From positions 1-54,846 of the IMG/VR virus record IMGVR_UViG_3300044846_001025: a stretch of DNA of 54,846 nucleotides; one strand, 5' to 3'. Both the position numbers and the translations under genes were made by a program. Each line of letters starts with the position of its first letter. Within the stretch, counting starts at the first letter, position 1. The stretch comes from a virus. Of this stretch, positions 48,101 to 54,846 are shown piece after piece. The notes beneath the pieces were generated by a model. The model saw only the letters and a list, made by a program, of their open reading frames with translations, was not told the origin of the DNA and made no database searches.

Positions 48101-50760
48101 CTGTATCTAATCTGCTGTCTATGATACTCAATATCAAAGACTATCGTATTATGACTGAGAACTACTTTCCAGATAAGGAAATGTTTGCTCAGTTGATAGA
48201 AAGATTTACTCCTAAAGTAAACCTTGCTTGGCAGTATAATGGTGTTGCTAAATACAATGGGTACTTAACTATTCCAAACTCAGGACACAAACGTAGGTCT
48301 GTTAAGTTCGGTAATTACGCTCCTAGTGAAATTCTAAACTTCGGACAAGGAGAAAAACCATTCCACAACAGATACAGAGAGTCTAGTGTGTATCTTTCAC
48401 TGAATAGTTCTTTCGATCATCATCACCCTACTCTTTTAGACAACTCTAGATACCTAGCATCTGAACACAACAAGTCTAATCCAACTGATATAGATGATAG
48501 CAGAACTACTAGAGCATACTATGGTTCAGTAAAAGTTTATCGTCCTAACCAATATGGACCGTTGACTAATCTTCGTTACCTATCTACAGGATATTCTGTT
48601 GATATTGAAATAAATCCGAATAATGGTTTAGGTCAAGTAGTACAAACTTACTACCCTGCATTTGGCGGTGATACGTTTATCAATGCATTTGCCCTTAAAC
48701 GTAAGCATGCTTTCTTCCGCCAGAATCTTGCAGGCAAACCAGATGATATTCCATTTAACTATTATCTATTCCCTAACTTAGGATATCCTAGTCACTTCTA
48801 TGGATTCAATGCTGCAGCTCAAGACGTAGAAGCAGTATTGCAAAGTAGACTTGATCTTATGGTTGCTGCTATAGCAATTGTTGCAGCTGGAGCTCTTCTT
48901 AATTCTGCATTTGGTGATGGTATTGCATTTGGAGAAACAACTACTGCTTTAGCTACAACTGCAGGAAAGATTCTAGTACTTGACATAGTCAACGATTTGT
49001 TAGCGTCTACTAAACCTTACATATTCCTAGATAAGGATGAGACGTTTGACAATACTTGGTTAGGAGTAGGTGTAGGCGGAACATACTTCTACTACAAGGG
49101 AATGGTGTATCTGTTCTCCTATGGACTTCCTATCTTCTTTGTAGAGTCTGATGTAAACGTAGATTTCCGTCATGGTAGAAATGACCGTGAAGAAAATTTC
49201 TACGGAGCAAAAGAATTAGGAGAAATTCCTGATGCGTGGTTACAAGAAGTAAACGTACCAATTAAGTACGATAACTTCTACCACTACAATCCTACCTATT
49301 CTGCTCAGAACGTAATCAATCCAAACTTTGTATATAACGAAGATTGGCCAGAGTTGTATTGCGAAACTGATCTCTACAATAGAGTAGTATACTCTGATGC
49401 TGCAGGTAAGTATGGTAAAGGAGATCCTTGGTTAAACTTTAGAAGAGGTAACTTCTACGACTTTCCTAAAACACATGGTAGGTTAATTGCTTTGAATGGT
49501 GTAGAGAATAGCAAAGTGTATGCTCGTTTTGAGAATAACACTAAGGTATACAACGCTATCATTACACTCGACAGCACTAATCCTATTGCAATGGAGATTG
49601 GTGACGCCAGTATGTTTAAAAGCAAGCCTTTGGAAATGTCTACTGCAGACATTGGATACTTAGGAAGCCAACACAAAGCATTTATTAAGACAACTCATGG
49701 TGGGTTCTGGGTAGACGCACGTAGAGGTCATGTGTATCAAGTAACTAGTGGAGGTATAGATGAGATCTCTTTGAGAGGTTCTATGCAATGGTTCAAGGAG
49801 AATTTACCATTTAAGATTCTTAAGGACTTTCCTAACTTTCCTGTAGACAATAACTTTAAAGGTATTGGTATTGCATTAGGATGGGATGAGCGTTTCCACC
49901 GTGTGTTCCTAACTAAACTTGACTTTAGAGTTAAGGAACAATACAGAGGTTTTGTTACTTACGAGAACAAGAAGTTCTACTACAATGATACTGAGATTGC
50001 ATTTGCAGATTTGACTTATTTCGAGAATCATTCATTTACAATCTCTTATAGCGTTCTTCTTAAAGCATGGATTTCATTCCACTCTTTCTTGCCAAACGCT
50101 TACATATCTTTTATAGACCATTTCCAAACAACAACACAGACTGGAACGTGGAACCACAACTTGTCTCCACTTACTTACCAAACTTATTACAATCGTTTCT
50201 ATTCTTACATTATTGAATATACTGTAAATAATCTACCTAACACACACGTAGTTAATTCAATTACTTACAATCAAGATATCCATAAGTACTATAATAGAAA
50301 CGACTATTACTCTTTGGGTTCTTACAACGATAAGAATACTCCAAACTTTACTAAGGCTATTGTTTATAACAAAGAGCAAACATCAGGATTGGTTAATCTA
50401 ATACCTCAACTTCCTAATGACGCTCGCCAACGTTTGTTGTATCCTAGAGTAACTAGATTTGGTATGGAAGTATTAGTAGGCAAGAGAGACAATAAGAATA
50501 CCTTTAACGGATTCTGGGACTCTACTAATAACAAAGAAAACTTCCAAACACTATTTAGTACTAAGTGGGACGATTTAAGTGCTGACTATCCAATCGATAA
50601 AGTAGTGAATCCAAAAGCAATTATCACAACTACTAGATTGGGGGGAAAGCAAAAGATTCGTGCACCATTCTGTAAGGTTCGTCTTATTCAAGATAAATTT
50701 AACAGATACAAATTCATCAATAACCTACAACTAACACAAACCACTAACTCAGCAATATGA
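45163..50760 (+). CDS. Giant tail (muzzle-like) protein
   Basis: 1865 residues. Position after the stabilisation gene and great length match the muzzle protein that closes the short tail of crAss-like phages. The N-terminal part has two related beta domains with FHYVDCNG (158-165) and IEYTDCNG (295-302) and a Cys-dense link CCQDCCQDC (264-272). A hydrophobic stretch at about 1231-1247 (LMVAAIAIVAAGALL) could meet a membrane. The rest is long and beta-rich with many Tyr and Asn. Confidence 0.82.
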   Translation: MEIKGNQNTKGLNLDSLNWQVEGSQLTWALNANIMSHDGNTFTYTNEMSNQVCVDFSSFKNGYKINGLLNIIEQNKVVVFLVGPDGKGEIGVITNNGLDCVELDSIETDCGCVGGKVIKDTVVKASTTITSNSTTCFYGIINETIDDGSGNYVNNYAFHYVDCNGNRVSGNTSSLVFKTIQEWYTDLGYTTIDPSVGSSYLNRVVSVVCFDSVATNDYSSELGTYSNVSYMQHPQPNLYDTFPCEATVVEKTCCDYESVLIDECCQDCCQDCYTVTLQTVNPSVPSGGSTGQVVIEYTDCNGIVRGIESPNNTFEGYGSFNMIKDSWRVIQRGKPGVDVVVAVEQVYSTGNCNPCLNPSPENCCLNFDIDYPIYATYRVDQCETRVYFVQKNNPPRYLSLEFPLNRDSCGESQDCGGKKLVTKKTCKELNIFPDTCHPKVTPTNVSNGGQLKAGNYQFAIAYTDEEGAELTDYFDFSQPIPIFEKKLTNLTDYQTNYSITVQIDHKVNIFDYFNLVVAETIQGTTTNYHLIGNYRVQKQYLMDSIVYTGEYKSTFSSISPLIRTPHYKNAGIIENQNDILMIADLEREYQYNFQPFANKLKLQWETVKMPHGDKWDYSNPEIVHMFRTYQRDEVYAFGIKFKLKTGKYTEVFHIPGRAKNAALGDTTSVPTSSTDYFIEEGDCSDVAAPKEKWEVYNTAGQGNIFVSNNPTELEKQFSCAIFNDKRGEFAYWESKELYPCNEEIWDTDAYGNPLAGQPIRFHKFPDSLVSHIHDGLFSTGNVFPAFDNQSNIYPIGVRVDADAFNNLLNTLTIANPGDPANPFYAKDLICGFELVFASRVGHKSVVAKGLLYDVGHYTTDDGSKEYYYPNYPFNDINWRGSSSVTDPYLRTSADWYKRQDRRRAFSGDLGEFAHNGFADNNIINYKHNRFTFHSPDTHFSYPKIGSELKLETLEIGSVLGHFVEVEEHSKIKLYTDKVQTVSNLLSMILNIKDYRIMTENYFPDKEMFAQLIERFTPKVNLAWQYNGVAKYNGYLTIPNSGHKRRSVKFGNYAPSEILNFGQGEKPFHNRYRESSVYLSLNSSFDHHHPTLLDNSRYLASEHNKSNPTDIDDSRTTRAYYGSVKVYRPNQYGPLTNLRYLSTGYSVDIEINPNNGLGQVVQTYYPAFGGDTFINAFALKRKHAFFRQNLAGKPDDIPFNYYLFPNLGYPSHFYGFNAAAQDVEAVLQSRLDLMVAAIAIVAAGALLNSAFGDGIAFGETTTALATTAGKILVLDIVNDLLASTKPYIFLDKDETFDNTWLGVGVGGTYFYYKGMVYLFSYGLPIFFVESDVNVDFRHGRNDREENFYGAKELGEIPDAWLQEVNVPIKYDNFYHYNPTYSAQNVINPNFVYNEDWPELYCETDLYNRVVYSDAAGKYGKGDPWLNFRRGNFYDFPKTHGRLIALNGVENSKVYARFENNTKVYNAIITLDSTNPIAMEIGDASMFKSKPLEMSTADIGYLGSQHKAFIKTTHGGFWVDARRGHVYQVTSGGIDEISLRGSMQWFKENLPFKILKDFPNFPVDNNFKGIGIALGWDERFHRVFLTKLDFRVKEQYRGFVTYENKKFYYNDTEIAFADLTYFENHSFTISYSVLLKAWISFHSFLPNAYISFIDHFQTTTQTGTWNHNLSPLTYQTYYNRFYSYIIEYTVNNLPNTHVVNSITYNQDIHKYYNRNDYYSLGSYNDKNTPNFTKAIVYNKEQTSGLVNLIPQLPNDARQRLLYPRVTRFGMEVLVGKRDNKNTFNGFWDSTNNKENFQTLFSTKWDDLSADYPIDKVVNPKAIITTTRLGGKQKIRAPFCKVRLIQDKFNRYKFINNLQLTQTTNSAI

Positions 50761-51134
50761 CACCAGAAGTAATTAGCTCTATGAGACCTGAAGTGTACTT
50801 AGGGCAATTTTTCCAATCGAGAGATATCATACATCTTGCACATCTCCAAACAACTTCATACTCAGAACATAAAGCTTTAAACAAATACTATGACGGCTTA
50901 CTTGATCTTCTAGATAGTATGATTGAATCTTACTTTGGCTGTATCGGAAAAAGAGTCAATATTAAGATTCCTGCATCTGATTACATAAATGCAGAAACAC
51001 ATCTAAAACAGTTTAAAGAATATGTCAAGAAACATCGCGGAGTTCTAGGTATGGACAGGACAGATGTACAGAATATTTTAGATGAAATAATCGCTTTGAT
51101 TAATAAGACATTATATTTGCTTAGCTTAACTTAA
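50757..51134 (+). CDS. Small tail- or cargo-block protein
   Basis: 125 residues, mostly helical (FQSRDIIHLAHLQTTSYSEHKALNKYYDGLLDLLDSM), ending in a hydrophobic tail. It starts on an ATGA overlap with the giant tail gene. No family is recognised. It may be a small virion or assembly factor. Confidence 0.6.
   Translation: MTPEVISSMRPEVYLGQFFQSRDIIHLAHLQTTSYSEHKALNKYYDGLLDLLDSMIESYFGCIGKRVNIKIPASDYINAETHLKQFKEYVKKHRGVLGMDRTDVQNILDEIIALINKTLYLLSLT
51112..51119 (+). promoter_or_regulatory. Possible host-type -10 box for cargo genes
   Basis: TATATTTG fits TAnnTTTG, but no TTG-type element lies at the usual distance, and the box is inside the end of a gene. It may still support transcription of the cargo block. 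Confidence 0.35.
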
Positions 51135-51142
51135 TTATTAGT

Positions 51143-51382
51143 ATGAATAACTCTAGTTTAAAAGATATGTACTATGCCAAGAAAGGCATGGAGATGAAAA
51201 AAGGGGGTAAGTGGATTCAAAAAGCTATTCAAAAGCCAGGATCATTTACAGCACAAGCGAAGCGTGCAGGTATGTCTACTAGTGCATTCAGAGAAAAAGT
51301 ATTAGCTAACAAAGGAAAGTTTTCATCAACTACAGTAAAAAGAGCTAACCTAGCTAAAACTTTATCTAAAATGAAAAAGTAA
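51143..51382 (+). CDS. Short cargo-type protein with DMYYxKKG motif
   Basis: 79 basic residues: MNNSSLKDMYYAKKG, a KKGGKW step, then a region KPGSFTAQAKRAGMS and a Lys-rich tail. The DMYYxKKG motif reappears in the large protein at 52812, which suggests a shared targeting or docking element. It ends one base into the next gene. Confidence 0.6.
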   Translation: MNNSSLKDMYYAKKGMEMKKGGKWIQKAIQKPGSFTAQAKRAGMSTSAFREKVLANKGKFSSTTVKRANLAKTLSKMKK

Positions 51383-52815
51383 TGAAGTCTTCTCTATTTG
51401 AACACTACAAAAAGAAGTATTCGTCTGGTGGTAAACTACCAGTACGTAAGACTGGTATGTGGTATCAAGACGGGGACGTTGTAGTTCCCTCGAACGATAT
51501 TACTATGAAAGGTCCAAATGGAGAGAAAGATTACTTTGATTCCCCAATTTTAGGTATTGGACTTTTGTCTGGAGACACACAAGTAATGGAACCAGGTAAG
51601 GACTACTTGTTTCCTAAAGACAATGCAGTACTAGAAAAGAAAATGCAGATGGGTGCAAATGTTGCTTCTAAGGATATGACTCCTGAGCAACAAGCAAGAT
51701 TCAATGCATATATGAAAGGTACCGCACCAAAAAATATCTCTACTCCTGAGTGGTTAGATCTCTCCTCTGGCGCTACTAATTATGCCCGTAGACTTAATAA
51801 CATGAGTCAAGAAGATATGATGGGTATGCCTGGAGATATATCAGGCAGAGTAAGTGATGCATTTAAGAGTGGCATAGATTACTCTGTTAATGTTCCAACA
51901 AGTGCAGGTCAACTTAGTACAGAAGGTTCTTACAACCCATTTGGTGAGAATACAGTACAAGACATGTACAGTGGATTAACCTACACAAAGAATTTGTCAA
52001 AAGGTTCTATTAGACTTAGTCCTGAAGAACAACAGTTGATGTATAGAACCAAAGGAGGAAACATAAGTTACAAGAAAAAGATGTCTGACGAAGAACAGAT
52101 ATCTGAATTAGCTTTTAACTTAAATGTTTTACCAGAGGCCCTTAGTATCTATGGGGGAGGTAAGACATCTAATGGTCTTGTGTCTGCCACAGGTTCGGAT
52201 CCTAAGTTTCAACTAAACGATAACTATAACTTTAGAGCAGGGGTTAGAGGTGACGCAGGTCCATTGTCTTATGACATAAGTGGTAACTATAATCCTGAAA
52301 CAGGTTATGGTTATAGTGGAGATGCACAACTCTCTCTACTTAAAGATAGATTACAGTTATCAGGTAGTGTAGAAGGAAGTCAAGAATCAGGTCTTGAATC
52401 TATGTCTGCAGAGGCAAGAGCTAGACTATTAAAGAATCTAAATGTCCAAGCTGGTTATAGACAAAGCGGAAACAATTCAGGTTCTTATAACATTGGTTTA
52501 AGTTATAACAAGTCTTTTCAAGAGGGAGGTGAAGTTGAAGACGAAGAAGACGAACGTGAGGATGACAAGGAAATGGTAGAAGGTATCGCAGATATCTTGA
52601 GAAGAGTTAAAGATAAAAAGAACAGAAAACAGATTGCCAAGAAAATGGTAGAAGACTTTGACGAAGAAGAAGTTGAATACAATCTTGACAATTTTATGAA
52701 GGCTGCTAAACTCATGCAAATGGGTGGCATGTCTATACCAGGAGTAAATGGTGTTATTGTAGCTAACAGTAGCCCAACAAGTTTAAAAAGTACCTACAAG
52801 AATAAGAAAAAATGA
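51382..52815 (+). CDS. Cargo-type virion protein with barrel-like repeats
   Basis: 477 residues. Basic N-end with YSSGGKLP, a middle with repeated SGxYxYxxxxG strands (about 275-380, NYNPETGYGYSGD, YRQSGNNSGSYN) as in barrel-like folds, then an acidic linker (GGEVEDEEDEREDD) and a helical tail with a MQMGGMSIPG step. It probably belongs to the set ejected with DNA (inference). Confidence 0.6.
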   Translation: MKSSLFEHYKKKYSSGGKLPVRKTGMWYQDGDVVVPSNDITMKGPNGEKDYFDSPILGIGLLSGDTQVMEPGKDYLFPKDNAVLEKKMQMGANVASKDMTPEQQARFNAYMKGTAPKNISTPEWLDLSSGATNYARRLNNMSQEDMMGMPGDISGRVSDAFKSGIDYSVNVPTSAGQLSTEGSYNPFGENTVQDMYSGLTYTKNLSKGSIRLSPEEQQLMYRTKGGNISYKKKMSDEEQISELAFNLNVLPEALSIYGGGKTSNGLVSATGSDPKFQLNDNYNFRAGVRGDAGPLSYDISGNYNPETGYGYSGDAQLSLLKDRLQLSGSVEGSQESGLESMSAEARARLLKNLNVQAGYRQSGNNSGSYNIGLSYNKSFQEGGEVEDEEDEREDDKEMVEGIADILRRVKDKKNRKQIAKKMVEDFDEEEVEYNLDNFMKAAKLMQMGGMSIPGVNGVIVANSSPTSLKSTYKNKKK

Positions 52816-54836
52816 AAAAGCAAATGATAAAACGGGCTGACGGTTCCTACTCTCAACGAGGATTGTGGGATAACATTAGAGCGAATAGAGGTAGTGGTAA
52901 GAAACCCACTGCAGAAATGCTTAAGCAAGAACGTAAGATTAAATCTAAAATGGAAGATGGCGGTGTCAACAACCCAGGTTTCAAAGCATTGTCAGGATAT
53001 GTTCAAGCTAAAATCAAAGCCAACATGCAGGAAGGTGGAATGACAGGTTCTGCTGTTGTAGATATCATGGGTAATCAAATGCAAAAACCTATGATGCAGA
53101 TGGGAGCAGTAATGCCTCAAACATCAGCAGGACAATCAGTACTTCAAGAAGCTATGATGAACAAAATGCAGTCTGGTGGTAAGATGCCAACCGACATTGC
53201 ACGTGCTCGTTTTATGGCTGCTGCTAAAGGTAATGTAAGTCAAGCTAAAGAAACTGCATCTAGGTATGGATACAAAATGCAGAACGGTGCTATGAACTTA
53301 ATGGGAGTTCCTAACATGAATGCAGGTACAGCAGGATTTGATTTCTCTAAAGCCTCAGCATATGCTATGGCACCCAAAGAGGAGGTTCCTACTGATATAG
53401 AAAGAATGGAAGCCGTAGACATCAGAAGAAAACGTTCTTTCTTTGATAAAGTAAAAGGCAACATAAGAAAAGCAGGAAGAGCAGTAGGTATAGGTAGTCC
53501 AGCTCCTAAGACAGATTCTCAGCAAGTAATGGATGAAGTGATCGGTCAAGTTAGAGCAGACGAACAAGCACGTATAAAATCTAATGCACCTACTAGTGCC
53601 GAGAAAAGTAGAACTGCATTTAATAAAATTAAGTCAGGTGATGTATCAATGCAAAACATTGGTGACTACATGGAAGGTTTTGGTACTTACTTAAATGCAA
53701 GTAGCGATAGAAATGTAGTAACCGACTTGTTTGATATCACAGCAAAAGGTGCTGCTGCAGTTGGTGCTGGCAGTGCAGCAAGTAATATTCTACAAACTAA
53801 ACAAGCTGCACAAGCAGCAATGCAATCTCCTGTTGGAGCAGCCGTAGATTTGGTAAATCCACTTAGTATTGGAGCTAACTTGTTATCAGGCACAACCGAT
53901 GCAATAGGAGAATTGTCTGCAGGTAACTATGAAGAAGCTACTGGCGTTGCTGCTAAAACAGCAGCACTTGCCGCTTTAAAAGGTAGAGCAGGAAATGTAT
54001 CTAAAAATGCCCTAGGCAGAACAGCTAGTGCTATAGGTAGAACTAAAGTAGGAAGTGCTGCAAGTAACGCTATTGGTTCTGCTACTAGACATGGAGTAGG
54101 ACATCAACTTGAGCATGCAGGACAGCATATGCTTCTTTCCCCTCTCCTAGCACATAAGAATGGAGGCAGTATCAAAGGTAAGTATTCTAAAAAATATATG
54201 GCATTGGGAGCAAAAGCTATAGATACCTATGCAGCAGATGGTAACGATCCTAGATTTGAACAGTATTACAATCAGCAGATTCAAAAACTAAATCAATCAG
54301 GAGTAACTAAAGCTGACTTGCCGACTAGAAACGCTGTATACGATTACTACAAGTCTTCTAACCCTAACTCATATGCAGACCAAACAGGTCGTATGATGTT
54401 TGACTCTCCTTCTGCTAAACCTATGTTAAAGTCTAACACTTTTACAGAGGCAGTAGATCCTAATACAGGACAAGTAGCAATGCAACCCACTAACTTAAAG
54501 AAGGAGATATTCAATCAAGAGGTTAAGAAGTTTGAAAGTGGAGGCACTATCAAAGATATGTACTACATGAAGAAGGGTGGACAGTTCCCAGACCGTTATA
54601 AGAAGATGGGATTCAAAGGAGTGGATCAACCAAAGAGAACTACTAGTGGTGGAAAAAGTCATGCAGTAGTTACTAAGGTTGGTGGAAACTATAAGTTGAT
54701 TCGCTTTGGTCAAGCAGGGGTATCAGGTTCTCCTGAAGGTTCTGCAAGAAACAAAGCATTCAAAGCACGTCACGCAAAGAATATAGCTAAAGGAAAATCT
54801 TCAGCTGCATACTGGGCTAATAAAGTAAAGTGGTAA
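52812..54836 (+). CDS. Large cargo-type protein with GG steps and conserved C-terminal domain
   Basis: 674 residues starting on an ATGA overlap. It carries recurring short steps of the kind MEDGGVNNPG, MQEGGMTG, MQSGGKMP, HKNGGSIKG and FESGGTIKD, separated by helical or Ala-rich segments with a hydrophobic part (about 310-385). The C-end (YKLIRFGQAGVSGS ... FKARHAKNIAKG ... AYWANKVKW) is a small domain found in diverse phages as I recall it. It is likely a virion cargo or injection protein. Confidence 0.62.
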   Translation: MKKQMIKRADGSYSQRGLWDNIRANRGSGKKPTAEMLKQERKIKSKMEDGGVNNPGFKALSGYVQAKIKANMQEGGMTGSAVVDIMGNQMQKPMMQMGAVMPQTSAGQSVLQEAMMNKMQSGGKMPTDIARARFMAAAKGNVSQAKETASRYGYKMQNGAMNLMGVPNMNAGTAGFDFSKASAYAMAPKEEVPTDIERMEAVDIRRKRSFFDKVKGNIRKAGRAVGIGSPAPKTDSQQVMDEVIGQVRADEQARIKSNAPTSAEKSRTAFNKIKSGDVSMQNIGDYMEGFGTYLNASSDRNVVTDLFDITAKGAAAVGAGSAASNILQTKQAAQAAMQSPVGAAVDLVNPLSIGANLLSGTTDAIGELSAGNYEEATGVAAKTAALAALKGRAGNVSKNALGRTASAIGRTKVGSAASNAIGSATRHGVGHQLEHAGQHMLLSPLLAHKNGGSIKGKYSKKYMALGAKAIDTYAADGNDPRFEQYYNQQIQKLNQSGVTKADLPTRNAVYDYYKSSNPNSYADQTGRMMFDSPSAKPMLKSNTFTEAVDPNTGQVAMQPTNLKKEIFNQEVKKFESGGTIKDMYYMKKGGQFPDRYKKMGFKGVDQPKRTTSGGKSHAVVTKVGGNYKLIRFGQAGVSGSPEGSARNKAFKARHAKNIAKGKSSAAYWANKVKW

Positions 54837-54837
54837 T

Positions 54838-54846
54838 ATGGCAACT
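54838..54846 (+). CDS. Start of the next gene (three codons only)
   Basis: ATGGCAACT follows the stop of the large cargo-type gene by one base, in the compact spacing typical of this arm. In crAss-like phages the next genes in this direction often encode the virion RNA polymerase, but nothing of it is visible here. Confidence 0.4.

Noticed and set aside
1-54846. Stop-codon recoding as seen in some crAss-like phages
   Set aside because: TAG, TGA and TAA all end well-supported genes at expected lengths (for example TAG at 5367 and 26758, TGA at 22565), and no gene needs a read-through.
1-54846. CRISPR array, integrase or transposase
   Set aside because: No regularly spaced repeats of CRISPR type, no recombinase motifs and no insertion-sequence ends were seen. 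The only mobile gene found is the homing endonuclease.

Overview
The window is part of a tailed double-stranded DNA phage genome. I read it as a crAss-like phage (order Crassvirales, podovirus-type) that infects a Bacteroidota host. The assignment rests on the virion gene order on the + strand: large terminase, portal, acidic scaffold-like protein, major capsid protein, ring/connector proteins, IHF-like protein, stabilisation ring protein, one giant tail (muzzle-like) protein, then glycine-rich cargo-type proteins at the right edge. The host call rests on five promoters of the Bacteroidota type (TTGAC or TTGTG, then TAnnTTTG, start-to-start spacing 22-23 nt), on signal peptides cut before Gln, and on a phage gene that ends in a type IX secretion (T9SS) sorting domain. 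TAA, TAG and TGA all serve as stops, so I see no recoding. No integrase or repressor cassette is visible.

Left arm, - strand (1-12870), probably early genes. Genes at 1-4332 form a tightly overlapping operon: small proteins, an exported protein, a hotdog thioesterase, a spore-photoproduct-lyase-like radical SAM protein, an SF2 helicase and a membrane-anchored glucosaminidase-like protein. A ParB-like protein and an unknown follow upstream. Then comes 1.3 kb without protein genes, holding tRNA-Glu(UUC) and several long inverted repeats that look like structured RNAs. From 7081 to 11370 there are 13 short genes, nearly all separated by a terminator-like hairpin whose T-rich tail (consensus TTYTTCTTKCY) runs almost directly into the next ATG. 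An SSB-like protein lies at the far end. A KilA-N protein and one conserved unknown head the arm.

Divergent control region (12871-13248). It carries a host-type -10 box on the - strand, a full host-type promoter on the + strand and one perfect DnaA box.

Right arm, + strand (13249-54846). 13249-18560 encodes tail fibre and receptor-binding proteins, including a tandem duplicated pair. 18622-20226 is the lysis region: a holin-like protein, a GIY-YIG homing endonuclease, and an L,D-transpeptidase-fold lysin candidate. 20226-26760 is the most unusual part: a run of exported proteins, namely an HExxH lipoprotein, a cohesin/dockerin protein with a T9SS tail, a CsgG-like lipoprotein, a probable outer-membrane barrel, a C-type lectin with a dockerin module, and a small secreted protein. 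Two further membrane proteins sit among them. 26910-30810 is the packaging block, 30910-43142 portal, capsid and appendages, 43287-50760 tail, and 50757-54846 cargo-type proteins.

Working model (inference): the early arm is transcribed by a phage polymerase that is not in this window, using signals unlike host promoters. The + arm is transcribed from host-type promoters. The exported block remodels the host outer surface or helps breach the outer membrane.
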